64,000 nt of DNA from JAITWN01 sp050486285 (GTDB lineage: Bacteria > Pseudomonadota > Gammaproteobacteria > SZUA-140), in assembly GCA_050486285.1 (NCBI GenBank), contig JBJHCZ010000008.1, positions 78,800-142,799 of the forward strand, read 5' to 3'. Positions 32,476-40,798 of the stretch are shown piece after piece. A program made the translations under genes and the position numbers. Numbering within the stretch: the stretch's first letter is position 1; every line of letters begins with the position of its first letter. The notes beneath the pieces were generated by a model that saw only the letters and a program-made list of their open reading frames with translations, was not told where the DNA came from and did not search any database.

Positions 32476-32492
32476 TGCATGTGCCGTGCCAA
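32476..32492 (-). promoter_or_regulatory. Sigma-54 promoter of pilA
   Basis: On the minus strand TTGGCAC-N5-ATGCA keeps the invariant GG and GC with 10 bp between them, matching the -24/-12 consensus TGGCAC-N5-TTGCA. The expected start site gives a leader of about 95-100 nt before pilA. Upstream of it, to 32807, no gene is seen; PilR sites are expected there. Confidence 0.85.
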
Positions 32493-32807
32493 ACATTAGC
32501 CCGACGGCCCGATCCGGCGGGCGGGCGCCCGGCGGCTGCCGAAAATGCGGACTGCGTCACAAAAATCGACCTTCTCAAGCCGCCGGGACGCGCTTCCGGG
32601 GACTCTGCACCGGTCAGTAGTATCGGCATGGGTCGTCCGGACCTGCGCTTCTTCAGCAGCTATTGCTGATTTTCAGCAACTTCTGATGCGGCGGAAGGAG
32701 AGGATGTCCGGTTGTTAGATGAGAGGCAGATACCTCGGAGCATTACCGTTGCGGAGACAGGATGAACCCCTATAGATCGACACCCTGGTGCCGCCGCAAC
32801 ATGGGGC

Positions 32808-33046
32808 GTGAGCCCGACCGTACTCAGGCATGGCAGCTATCGATTCTATTTTTTCTCCCGGGAGGAAACTCGCATGCATGTTCATGTGAATTGCTCGATG
32901 GAGAGGCGAAGTTCTGGCTGGAGCCGGAAATCGAGCTGGCGCGAAATTTCAGGCTGACCGGCGTACAATTGCAGGAAGCCAGGGCGCTAATCGAGGTCAA
33001 TGTCGATGAAATCAGGGCAGCGTGGCACCGACACTTCCCGGGTTGA
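32808..33046 (+). pseudogene. Frameshifted DUF4160-family gene
   Basis: From a GTG at 32808 one frame encodes MSPTVLRHGSYRFYFFSREE and then TRMHVHVN, the normal start of DUF4160 proteins. After about 32892-32896 the family similarity continues in another frame (DGEAKFWLEPEIELARNFRL onward to RHFPG at 33046). One missing base explains the break, so the gene is either inactivated or carries an assembly error. DUF4160 genes usually precede a DUF2442 gene, as here; the pair is often discussed as toxin-antitoxin-like, without a firmly proven role. Confidence 0.8.
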
Positions 33047-33266
33047 AGTGACGAATATCTCCGGGCACGGAATTTGGTTGCTGGCCTCGGGAACAGAGAT
33101 GTTCCTTTCGTATGAAGATTTTCCTTGGTTCAGGGATGCCCCGGTCTCCAGGATCCTGAAAGTCGAGGAGCCAACCCCCGGTCATTACCATTGGCCGGAA
33201 CTCGATGTCGATCTGAGCGCCGACATGATCGCCCGTCCTGATCGTTTTCCGCTGAAGGCTCGGTAA
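33006..33266 (+). CDS. DUF2442-family protein
   Basis: The 86-residue protein has the DUF2442 pattern VTNISGHGIWLL, then FLSYEDFPWFRDAPVSRIL and a C-terminal DVDLSADMI. It overlaps the end of the frameshifted DUF4160 gene by about 40 bp. The ATG at 33006 is preceded by GAGG at a good distance; an earlier ATG at 33000 is also in frame. The module sits between pilA and pilR on the opposite strand and looks like an insertion into the pilus locus. Confidence 0.85.
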   Translation: MKSGQRGTDTSRVEVTNISGHGIWLLASGTEMFLSYEDFPWFRDAPVSRILKVEEPTPGHYHWPELDVDLSADMIARPDRFPLKAR

Positions 33267-33277
33267 CCGCTGGTGGC

Positions 33278-34648
33278 CTACTCCAGCCCCAGTTTCTTGA
33301 GCCGGTAGCGCAGCGCCCCGAACGAGATGCCGAGGCGCTTCGCGGCGGCGGTCTTGTTGTGGCGGCTCTGCTCCAGCGCGCGCAGGATCGTCTCCTTTTC
33401 GATGTTGCCGAGGTAAGGTTCGAGCGGCAGGGCGCTGGCGTCGTTGGCCGCGGGCGGCGCGGCCGCCGCTGGCTCCGCCGCAGACCCGTTGGCGCCGTGT
33501 TGGGCCAGTTGCAGGTCCTGCTGGCGAATCACGCCGTTATCGCACAGGGTCATCGCCCGTTCGAGGATGTTTTCGAGCTCGCGCACGTTGCCGGGGAACG
33601 GGTAGCGTGACAGGGCCTCCAGCGCCTGGTCGGTCAGCTCGGGCGTCCTGACGCCGTTACGCCCGGCGAGCCGGCCGAGGATATGCGCGGCGAGCAGCGG
33701 GAGGTCCTCGATGCGCTCGCGCAGCGCGGGGACGTGCAGCTCGATGACATTGATCCGGTAGAACAGGTCCTGGCGGAAGGCGCCGCTCTTGACCAGCGCG
33801 GCGAGGTCCTTGTGGGTCGCGCTGAGGATGCGGACGTCGGTCGGGGTTTCCTTCTGCTCGCCGATCGGGCGGATCGCCTTCTCCTGGATCGCGCGCAACA
33901 GCTTCACCTGCATGTGCAGCGGCAGGTCGGCGACCTCGTCGAGGAAAAGCGTGCCACCGGCCGCGGCCTGGAACAGGCCTTCCTTGTTCTGCGTCGCGCC
34001 GGTGAAGCTGCCCTTGCGGTGGCCGAAGAATTCGCTCTCCATCAGCGCCTCGGGGATCGCGCCGCAGTTGACCGGCACGAAGGGCTGATCGGCGCGCGGT
34101 CCCTGCGCGTGGATCAGGCGCGCGGCGAGTTCCTTGCCGGTGCCGGATTCGCCGCTGATGTAGACCGGGGCCTGGCTGCGCGCGAGCTTCGCGATGGTGA
34201 GGCGCGTCGCCTCGATCTCCGGCGACGCGCCGAGCAATTCGAGGCCCGCCGGCCGGGCCTGGCCGGCGGGACGTTTGTCGGGCGCGAGCTTCAGCGCGGT
34301 CGACACCAGCTTTCTGAGCATCTGCAGGTCGACCGGTTTCGACACGAAATCGAAGGCGCCGGATTTCAGCGCCTGCACCGCCGATTCCATGTTGCCATGC
34401 GCGGTGATCACCGCGGTCGGCGTCTCGGGGAAGTTGGCTTGCAGGTATTCGACCATGTCGAGGCCGCTGCCGTCCGGCAGGCGCATGTCGGTCAGGCACA
34501 GATCGAAGCGCTCGCGCGCGAGCAGCGCCTTCGCGCTGCCGAGGTCCTCGGCGGCGCGACTGTCGATGTCCATGCGCGCGAGCGTCAGCGCAAGCAGTTC
34601 GCGGATGTCGGGTTCGTCATCGATGACGAGCGCGAGCGGTCGGGTCAT
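33278..34648 (-). CDS. pilR: Sigma-54-dependent response regulator of type IV pili
   Basis: The 456-residue NtrC-family protein has a receiver domain (about 5-120; phosphorylatable Asp in CLTDMRLPDGSG), an AAA+ domain with GESGTGKELAAR, an intact GSFTGA sigma-54 loop and LFLDEVADLPL, and a Fis-type HTH at the end (NKTAAAKRLGISFGALRYRL). Phosphorylated by PilS, it activates pilA from the sigma-54 promoter found at 32476-32492. It begins 1 bp after the pilS stop. Confidence 0.96.
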   Translation of the reverse strand: MTRPLALVIDDEPDIRELLALTLARMDIDSRAAEDLGSAKALLARERFDLCLTDMRLPDGSGLDMVEYLQANFPETPTAVITAHGNMESAVQALKSGAFDFVSKPVDLQMLRKLVSTALKLAPDKRPAGQARPAGLELLGASPEIEATRLTIAKLARSQAPVYISGESGTGKELAARLIHAQGPRADQPFVPVNCGAIPEALMESEFFGHRKGSFTGATQNKEGLFQAAAGGTLFLDEVADLPLHMQVKLLRAIQEKAIRPIGEQKETPTDVRILSATHKDLAALVKSGAFRQDLFYRINVIELHVPALRERIEDLPLLAAHILGRLAGRNGVRTPELTDQALEALSRYPFPGNVRELENILERAMTLCDNGVIRQQDLQLAQHGANGSAAEPAAAAPPAANDASALPLEPYLGNIEKETILRALEQSRHNKTAAAKRLGISFGALRYRLKKLGLE

Positions 34649-34649
34649 G

Positions 34650-36257
34650 TCAGGCCACCTGTCTTCTTCTGGGGTCGGCGAAGGTGATGCGGAAGCGACT
34701 GCCGCCGCCCGGGGTGCGCAGGTAATTCAACCGCGCCTGGTTGCCCATGCACAGCTCGCGCGCGATATACAGACCCATGCCGGTACCGTTCGGCGAGGTC
34801 GTGAAGAACGGTTCGAAGATCTGCTCGACATCGTCGTCGTCGATGCCGGGGCCGTTGTCGATGACATCGAGCCAGGGCGTGCCGGAATCCCCGGCGATGC
34901 CGGCCTCGATGCGCAGGCTCGGCCCGCCGTGGCGGTAACCGTTCTGGCACAAATTCCACAGGATCTGGCGCAACTGGCTCGGGTCCATCTGCACATGCAG
35001 GTCGTCGGGCCGGACCTCGAGGCGGATCGCGCCGGCGTCGACGGCCTCGCCCAGGCGGAAGTCCTCGATGAACTGCGCGAGCCAGGGGCCGAGCAGCAGC
35101 GTCTCGGGGCTGGCGCGTTGCCCGCGGCTCAGTTGCATGATGTTCTCGATGATGCCGTTGACGCGTTCGGAGTGCTGCTTGATGATCTCGGTCAGGCGTG
35201 AATCTCCGCTGTCCAGGTGCGGTGATTCGGCGAGCAGCTGGCTCGCATGGCTGATCGCGCCGAGCGGGTTGCGCACCTCGTGGGCGATGCCGGCGGTCAG
35301 GCGGCCGAGCGAGGCGAGCTTCATCTGTTGCGCCTGCTGCGCCATCGCCGCGGTGTCCTCGAGAAAGATCAGCGTGCCGGCCTCGCGGTCCTGCCCGAGA
35401 CGCGCGAAGCGCGGCAGCAGTTCCGGTCCGGTTTCCGAATTGCGCAGCATCCCGGGTTCCGGAATCCCGCCGTTCCACCACTCCCGCAACTGGCGGCCGA
35501 GCGCCGGGCTGACATGCCCGATCGGCTGGCCCTCGGCATCGGCCGGGTATTCGAGCAGGCGGCTCGCCGACGCATTGATCAGGCGGATCGCGAAGTCGCG
35601 GTCGACGACGACGATGCCGGTCTGCATGCGCTGGATCACGTACTCGGTCAGTTGCGCCATGTTGGCGAGATCGACGCCGCGTCGTTCGGCCAGGGCCTCG
35701 CTCTCGCGCAGGCGCTGGGCGAGGCCATGGGCGAGGATCGCAGTCGCGAAGAAACTGGCGCCGAGCAGCCCGGCATGGGTGTAGCTGCCCTCGGACGACA
35801 GGTTGCCGAGCCAGGCGTAGAACTGTTCGGACAGGACCGCGAGCGCCGCCAGCGCCGCGAACAGCCGCGCAGTGCGGCCTTCCATCAGCAGGCTGCCGCC
35901 GGCGACGGTGATGATCAGCAGCATGCCGAGGCCGCTGTGGACGCCGCCGCTGGCGTGCATCAACAGCGTGAGCGCAAGGATATCGACGACTATGAAGACA
36001 CTGACCTGGTATGCGAACGCAGGGCGGCGGACGTGGAAGGCCACCACGGCAAGGAGGCAGGCCGCCGCATAGGCAACGCTGACGGCCTGGAACAGACCCG
36101 GCAGGCGTTCGCCGAGCGGTGCCGGCGGGTCGCCAGTGAGCCACAGCGCGACGAACAGGCCCGCCAGGGCGAGCCGGTAGTAGTTCAGTAAGGCCAGCTG
36201 AGTCCAGGCCCGGTCGGTGATCCCCATGCGCCCCTGTCCGATTGTGGCCGTCGACAT
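34650..36257 (-). CDS. pilS: Sensor histidine kinase of type IV pili
   Basis: The 535-residue kinase has six predicted membrane helices in the first ~190 residues, a PAS domain (about 200-310), the phospho-acceptor HEVRNPLGAISHASQLL and an ATPase domain with NLCQNGYRHGG, DNGPGIDDDDVEQIFEPFF and GTGMGLYIAREL. In Pseudomonas PilS senses PilA levels in the membrane and controls PilR. The pilSR pair is on the same strand as pilA. Confidence 0.95.
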   Translation of the reverse strand: MSTATIGQGRMGITDRAWTQLALLNYYRLALAGLFVALWLTGDPPAPLGERLPGLFQAVSVAYAAACLLAVVAFHVRRPAFAYQVSVFIVVDILALTLLMHASGGVHSGLGMLLIITVAGGSLLMEGRTARLFAALAALAVLSEQFYAWLGNLSSEGSYTHAGLLGASFFATAILAHGLAQRLRESEALAERRGVDLANMAQLTEYVIQRMQTGIVVVDRDFAIRLINASASRLLEYPADAEGQPIGHVSPALGRQLREWWNGGIPEPGMLRNSETGPELLPRFARLGQDREAGTLIFLEDTAAMAQQAQQMKLASLGRLTAGIAHEVRNPLGAISHASQLLAESPHLDSGDSRLTEIIKQHSERVNGIIENIMQLSRGQRASPETLLLGPWLAQFIEDFRLGEAVDAGAIRLEVRPDDLHVQMDPSQLRQILWNLCQNGYRHGGPSLRIEAGIAGDSGTPWLDVIDNGPGIDDDDVEQIFEPFFTTSPNGTGMGLYIARELCMGNQARLNYLRTPGGGSRFRITFADPRRRQVA

Positions 36258-36344
36258 CCGGCCGTGGCGAGACTTCGATACTTATTCGGACAAAAAGGCG
36301 TGCAGGTTTAACGATTAAGGAATAAAGCGCGGAAGCGGCCGCCA

Positions 36345-36362
36345 CCCCCGCCGGAGCGGGGG
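36345..36362 (-). terminator. GC-rich hairpin after the DUF4168 gene
   Basis: CCCCCGC and GCGGGGG form a 7-bp stem with a 4-nt loop, 20 bp after the DUF4168 stop. The T-rich tract is not immediate, so termination strength is uncertain. Confidence 0.35.
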
Positions 36363-36382
36363 CTGGACGGCCAGGGGGGGAA

Positions 36383-36820
36383 TTAGTTCGTCATCTGGAT
36401 GATGCGCTCGCGCAGGTGCGGATCCTGCTCCATCATCGCGACGACCTCGTTGTACTCGGCGACGCTGAGCCCGTTCTTCTCGACGGCCTCGACCATCTCC
36501 TGCTGTGCCTGCTGCTGCAGCGCCTGGGCCTCCTCATTGCTCCGGGCGGCCTCGAGCTTGCCGGTGAAGTCCTCCTGGATCTCGATAATCTCGGAGAACG
36601 CGCCAGCGAACTTTTCGAGGGTGTCCTCGGTGACCTCGGTACGGAGCGCGGCGCCGGGTTGATGCATGCCGGTGCCCGGCGGCTGCTGCGACGGCGTCTG
36701 CGCGCCCGGGGGTTGCTGGCCCGGCGGGTTACCCAGGTCGGCCGCAACGGCGCTGAACGGCAGCGCGACCAGCGCGGCGCTGAACAGGACAGGCATCAAA
36801 CGGTGCGTGATCATTCGCAT
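36383..36820 (-). CDS. DUF4168 periplasmic protein
   Basis: A 145-residue secreted protein: a signal peptide to about residue 26 (ALPFSAVAA), a low-complexity spacer rich in Pro and Gln (GQQPPGAQTPSQQPPGTG), then the helical DUF4168 domain (TLEKFAGAFSEIIEI, QAQQEMVEAVEKNGL, YNEVVAMMEQDPHL). A strong AGGAG precedes the ATG at 36820; the frame upstream is spurious. The function of DUF4168 is unknown. Confidence 0.92.
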   Translation of the reverse strand: MRMITHRLMPVLFSAALVALPFSAVAADLGNPPGQQPPGAQTPSQQPPGTGMHQPGAALRTEVTEDTLEKFAGAFSEIIEIQEDFTGKLEAARSNEEAQALQQQAQQEMVEAVEKNGLSVAEYNEVVAMMEQDPHLRERIIQMTN

Positions 36821-36993
36821 CAGTACTTCTCCTTTGTTTTTCAGGCAGTTGTCGACAAGGGAGTCGCAAGGTCCGTGCCAGCGACCGGGAGCGGCCACAG
36901 ATCGCTTCCGGGCCGGTCAGGTGTTGGCGGGGCGGGACGGATCCTGAAAAACTGTATCAATATGACACAGATTAGGCGGCTGGTGGCAGGTCC

Positions 36994-37956
36994 TCAATCG
37001 GACTCCAGATAGCGATACAGCGTGCGCCGCCCGATCCCGAGGGTCTCGGCCGCGCGCAGCTTGTTGCCGCCATGGCGGGCGAGCACATAGTGGACATAGC
37101 GGCGGTCGAGTTCGCGCAGCGTCGGCAGGGCCTGTTCGTCGAACAGGGCCGGGAGCGTCGGTCGCGTCTCGCCATCGCCGGCCTCCTGGCCACGGAGGCG
37201 CTCCGGCAGATCGGAGACGTCGATGCGCGGCCGTCGGCACAGCGCCACCGCGTGCTCCATCGCATTCGCCAGTTCGCGGACATTGCCGGGGAACGGACAG
37301 CACTGCAGCCGGGCCAGGGCCGCCGGCGTGAGCCCCTTCAGCGTCTTGCCCGTCTGCGCGGCAAACCCGGCGATGAAGCGCAGCGCGAGCGGGCGGATAT
37401 CCTCCGGGCGTTCGCGCAGCGGCGGGATCCTCAGCACGAAGGTTTCGAGGCGAAAGAACAGGTCCGCGCGGAAGGCACCGTCCGCCACCATGGCCTCCAG
37501 GTCGCGATGGGTCGCGGCGATGACGCGGACATCGACGATGCGCTCCTCGTTCGCGCCGACCGGACGGATCCTGCCGCCCTCGAGCACGCGCAGCAGCCGG
37601 GCCTGCATCTCGACCGGCATCTCACCGATCTCGTCGAGCAGCAGGGTGCCGCCCTCGGCCTCGGCGAACAGACCGGCGCGCGTCCGCCGCGCGTCGGTGA
37701 AGGCCCCCTCGACATGCCCGAAGAGTTCGCTTTCGAGCAGCCCGGAGGGGATCCCGGCGCAGTTGATCGCGACGAAGGGTCCGTCGCGACGCGGGCTCTC
37801 GGCATGGATCGCGCGCGCAACGAGTTCCTTGCCGACCCCGCTCTCACCCTTAAGCAAAACGGCGCCGCCGGCGCCGGCGATGCGGCGGATCTGACCGAAC
37901 AGATCGCGCATTGCGGCGCTGCGGGCGGTGAGGCCGTGGAAGTCAGCGGGTGGCAT
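36994..37956 (-). CDS. Sigma-54 activator without receiver domain, GAFTGA altered to GAFTDA
   Basis: The 320-residue protein is an AAA+ enhancer-binding domain plus Fis-type HTH, with no N-terminal sensor domain. Walker A GESGVGKELVAR, LLLDEIGEMP, the sensor region and PFPGNVRELANAMEHAV are intact. The sigma-54-contacting loop reads EGAFTDA, replacing the second Gly of GAFTGA with Asp, which may weaken or change sigma-54 contact. The HTH is GGNKLRAAETLGIGRRTLYRYL. The frame extends upstream, but similarity begins near MPPADFHGL. Target genes unknown; the formamidase genes lie just upstream on the same strand. Confidence 0.88.
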   Translation of the reverse strand: MPPADFHGLTARSAAMRDLFGQIRRIAGAGGAVLLKGESGVGKELVARAIHAESPRRDGPFVAINCAGIPSGLLESELFGHVEGAFTDARRTRAGLFAEAEGGTLLLDEIGEMPVEMQARLLRVLEGGRIRPVGANEERIVDVRVIAATHRDLEAMVADGAFRADLFFRLETFVLRIPPLRERPEDIRPLALRFIAGFAAQTGKTLKGLTPAALARLQCCPFPGNVRELANAMEHAVALCRRPRIDVSDLPERLRGQEAGDGETRPTLPALFDEQALPTLRELDRRYVHYVLARHGGNKLRAAETLGIGRRTLYRYLESD

Positions 37957-38167
37957 CGCAGGACAGCGGCCGCGATAGGGTCCGTAATGGGGGCGGCCGT
38001 AATGGGAGCAGGTGTACGGGGGGCATACCGGTCGAGGATACCGAAAATAACAGATGAAACACAGGCGGCGCGGCAGGCGTCGACCGCGCGTGCCGGGGAC
38101 GGGGCGGGTGGTGGCGGTTACCGGAACCGGACCGGAGGGAGTCGGCCAGATCCCGGCAACCTCACCC

Positions 38168-38485
38168 CTAGTGCCCGAGCATCCAGGGCCGGCCGCCGGC
38201 CTGTTGTTTCGCCGTCGGCGGTTCGCCGGTCTTGCGCTGGTGGGAACATCCGGCGCCGCAGACATGGCCGCTGCCTATGCGCGGTTCGTGCGCGCTGCGC
38301 TCGTTGGTCTCGTGCGCCTGCCTGAGCGACGCGCGCATCACGTTCAGACGCGGCGCCGACGCAAGCACGCGTGCAGCCGGGATCCGACAGGATGGGCAAT
38401 GCGCCGGCGCCGCGTATTCACGCAGCGACCGCAGCTCCGAGAAGACCTGCTCGCAGGTCTCGCAGAAATATTCATATATCGGCAT
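38168..38485 (-). CDS. fmdB: FmdB-family zinc-ribbon regulator
   Basis: A 105-residue protein starting MPIYEYFCETCEQVF, with two CxxC pairs (CETC and CPSC) forming a zinc ribbon, the FmdB/CxxC_CXXC_SSSS pattern. In Methylophilus methylotrophus fmdB lies next to formamidase and was proposed to regulate it. Here it begins 1 bp after the fmdA stop. A second His/Cys-rich segment (HVCGAGCSH) near the C-terminus may bind metal. Confidence 0.88.
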   Translation of the reverse strand: MPIYEYFCETCEQVFSELRSLREYAAPAHCPSCRIPAARVLASAPRLNVMRASLRQAHETNERSAHEPRIGSGHVCGAGCSHQRKTGEPPTAKQQAGGRPWMLGH

Positions 38486-38486
38486 G

Positions 38487-39722
38487 CTACTTGTCCGCCC
38501 AGTAAGAGATCGGGATATCGACGTTGCCGTTGACGAACTTCTTCGGTCCCTCGGCGCAGGGATTGATATCGAAATCGAAGATCTCGGTCGGCAGGAACAG
38601 CGTCGCGCAGACGTTCGGGATGTCGACGATGCCGCTGATGTGACCCTGCACGGGCGCGGTGCCGAGGATCGCATAGGCCTGGGCGCCGCTGTAGCCGAAC
38701 TTCTTCAGGTACTCGATCGCGTTCAGGCAGGCCTGCCGATAGGAGACATGCGCATCGAGGTAGTGCTGCTTGCCGGACTCATCGACCGAGATGCCCTCGA
38801 AGATCAGGTGGCGCTTGTACTCCGGCGTCAGCGGGCTCGGCTGGAAGATCGGATTCTTTACCGCATATTTGGCAATGCCGTCCTTGATGACATTGACGCG
38901 GATGTGTATCCAGCCTGCCATCTCGATTGCGCCGCAGAAGGTGATCTCGCCGTCGCCCTGTGAAAAGTGCAGGTCGCCCATCGACAGCCCGCCGCCCTTG
39001 ACATAGACAGGGAAAAACACCCGCGAGCCTTTGGTCAGATCCTTGATGTCGCAGTTACCGCCGTGTTCGCGCGGTGGCACCGTGCGCGCTGCCTCCGCCG
39101 CGGCGCCCTTCAGCGCGGAGCCGCTCATCTTTCCCATGTGCGCGGTTTCGGCATACGGCGGCGCCGCCAGCGGCGGCGTGCGCTGCGGATCGGTTGCGAT
39201 CAGCGCGGCCTCCCGCTTGTTCCATTGCGCGAGCAGCTCCTTCGACGGCAGGCATCCGATCAGGCCCGGGTGCATGATGCCGGCGAACGATACCCCGGGC
39301 ACATGACGGGACGATGTGTAGATGCCGTTGAAGTCCCAGATCGACTTGCGAGCGTCCGGAAAGTGCTCGGTCAGGAAGCCGCCGCCGTTTTCCTTCGCGA
39401 AGAATCCGTTGAAACCCCACTGGAACTGGTCAAGCGTGCCGACGTCGAGGATATCGACGACCAGCAGGTCGCCGGGCTCGACGCCGTCGACGCCGATCGG
39501 TCCGCTCAGGTAATGCACCTTGGTCAGATCGACGTCGCGGACGTCGTCGGCGGAATCGCTGTTACCGATCTGCCCGCCGGTCCAGTCCATGCACTCGAGG
39601 ATGAAATCGTCGCCGGGCTTGACCCATGCATACATCGGGATATCAGGATGCCAGCGATTGTGTATCGAGTCGTGCTCCTCGGGTGATTTCGAGAAATCTA
39701 TCTTGATCAGTCTTTCTGCCAT
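38487..39722 (-). CDS. fmdA: Formamidase (acetamidase/formamidase family)
   Basis: FmdA hydrolyses formamide and short amides to ammonia and the acid, giving nitrogen. The 411-residue protein shows the family pattern throughout: HNRWHPDIPMYAWVKPGDDF, ECMDWTGGQIGNSD, HYLSGPIGVDGVEPGDLLVV, FAGIMHPGLIGC and HGGNCDIKDLTKGS. The start at 39722 follows AGGAGAAGAGGA-like sequence. A sigma-54 promoter lies about 55 bp upstream and the porin/transporter genes diverge from the same region, tying enzyme and uptake together. Confidence 0.95.
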   Translation of the reverse strand: MAERLIKIDFSKSPEEHDSIHNRWHPDIPMYAWVKPGDDFILECMDWTGGQIGNSDSADDVRDVDLTKVHYLSGPIGVDGVEPGDLLVVDILDVGTLDQFQWGFNGFFAKENGGGFLTEHFPDARKSIWDFNGIYTSSRHVPGVSFAGIMHPGLIGCLPSKELLAQWNKREAALIATDPQRTPPLAAPPYAETAHMGKMSGSALKGAAAEAARTVPPREHGGNCDIKDLTKGSRVFFPVYVKGGGLSMGDLHFSQGDGEITFCGAIEMAGWIHIRVNVIKDGIAKYAVKNPIFQPSPLTPEYKRHLIFEGISVDESGKQHYLDAHVSYRQACLNAIEYLKKFGYSGAQAYAILGTAPVQGHISGIVDIPNVCATLFLPTEIFDFDINPCAEGPKKFVNGNVDIPISYWADK

Positions 39723-39776
39723 GGTCCTCTTCTCCTGTTGACGGGTGCGCGATGCGCGCCGCTCACAGGTCAACAG

Positions 39777-39792
39777 AGCATGTTGCGTGCCA
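39777..39792 (-). promoter_or_regulatory. Sigma-54 promoter of fmdAB
   Basis: On the minus strand TGGCAC-N5-ATGCT keeps the GG-N10-GC core of the -24/-12 consensus. The predicted leader before fmdA is about 45 nt. Confidence 0.7.
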
Positions 39793-39855
39793 GGCGAAAA
39801 AGACGGACAAGGACGCACGAATTCATCCAGACGCATGCGCGCAGCTGTTTGTCAC

Positions 39856-39884
39856 TGACATTGTCACGCAATGTCATGTGACAT
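39856..39884. promoter_or_regulatory. Palindromic upstream activating site shared by divergent fmd promoters
   Basis: TGACATTG (39856-39863) and CAATGTCA (39869-39876) form a perfect 8-bp inverted repeat with 5-bp spacer, and ATGTCATGTGACAT (39871-39884) is a second, overlapping palindrome. The site lies about 65 bp from the -24 element on either side, the usual distance for an enhancer-binding protein. Confidence 0.7.
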
Positions 39885-39949
39885 TCTGCGCAAGGTCCCG
39901 ATTGCGCTGCATCGCGCATATATAGGACAACGCATTGCCGGAAATGGCG

Positions 39950-39965
39950 TGGCATACCGGTTGCA
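39950..39965 (+). promoter_or_regulatory. Sigma-54 promoter of the porin-urtABCDE operon
   Basis: TGGCAT (39950-39955), 5 bp, TTGCA (39961-39965) matches TGGCAC-N5-TTGCA with one change. The porin ATG lies about 52 bp further on, with GGAGAGGA as ribosome-binding site. Confidence 0.85.
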
Positions 39966-40016
39966 ATCGCTCTCTTTGAGGAAGCCATTCCGGCTTCAGT
40001 CACTGGAGAGGACGAC

Positions 40017-40772
40017 ATGAAATATACGGGAAGAATTCCATCACTATTGCTGGCCCCGGCTTTGCTGATGCCGGTAGCAATGACCAGCCTGAGCGCTCAG
40101 GCCGAACTCACTGCCGGCGTGACCTTCGCATCGAAATACATATTGCGCGGCATCGTCGAAGAGAACAGCGGCACCGCGATGCAGGTCAGTCTCGACTATG
40201 CGCATGGGAGTGGTTTCTACGCCGGATGGTGGGCATCGAACCTGAGCTATACCTACGACAAGACCGGTGCGGACGCTTATACCACGCAGGGCTTCGAGAA
40301 CGACTTTTATGCGGGCTATGCCGGGTCGATCGGCGACTTCACATACAACATCGGCCTGATCCAGTTCTATTACATCAATGTGGATGATTCCAGCCTCCCT
40401 GAGCTGGTGCTCGGCGCCGGTTACGGGCCGTTCAGCGTCCAGGCGCAGTACCTGCTGGCCGACGGCTGGTGGGGCAACGCGGGCGACACCTACTTCACCG
40501 CCAACTACAGCGGCACGCTGGTCGGAGATCTCGGACTGGGCGTTTCTCTCGGCTACTACCTGTATGACGACGACGATGCCGGCAACTCCAAGGCCTCCTT
40601 CGTCACCACAGAGGACTCCGCGTTCCGTCACCTGAATCTGACGCTGACGCACCCGCTCGCAGATTCCGGATTCGATCTGTCGGTGACCTACATCATTGCC
40701 GGCGAAGATCGCGGCGGCAACGAATACGACGACACGATGGTCCTCAGCGTGTCACGCAGTTTCGATCTTTAA
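40017..40772 (+). CDS. TorF/FmdC-like outer-membrane porin
   Basis: A 251-residue precursor with a signal peptide (to about residue 29, SLSAQA) and repeated amphipathic strands rich in Tyr, Trp and Gly (SKYILRGIVEENSG, NDFYAGYAGSIGDF), ending SVSRSFDL. This matches the TorF family of putative porins. In Methylophilus an outer-membrane porin, FmdC, is encoded with the amide transporter, and this gene holds the same place, so it probably admits formamide or urea-like solutes. First gene after the sigma-54 promoter. Confidence 0.88.
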   Translation: MKYTGRIPSLLLAPALLMPVAMTSLSAQAELTAGVTFASKYILRGIVEENSGTAMQVSLDYAHGSGFYAGWWASNLSYTYDKTGADAYTTQGFENDFYAGYAGSIGDFTYNIGLIQFYYINVDDSSLPELVLGAGYGPFSVQAQYLLADGWWGNAGDTYFTANYSGTLVGDLGLGVSLGYYLYDDDDAGNSKASFVTTEDSAFRHLNLTLTHPLADSGFDLSVTYIIAGEDRGGNEYDDTMVLSVSRSFDL

Positions 40773-40798
40773 TGCAAATATCACAGAGGAGTCATGTC

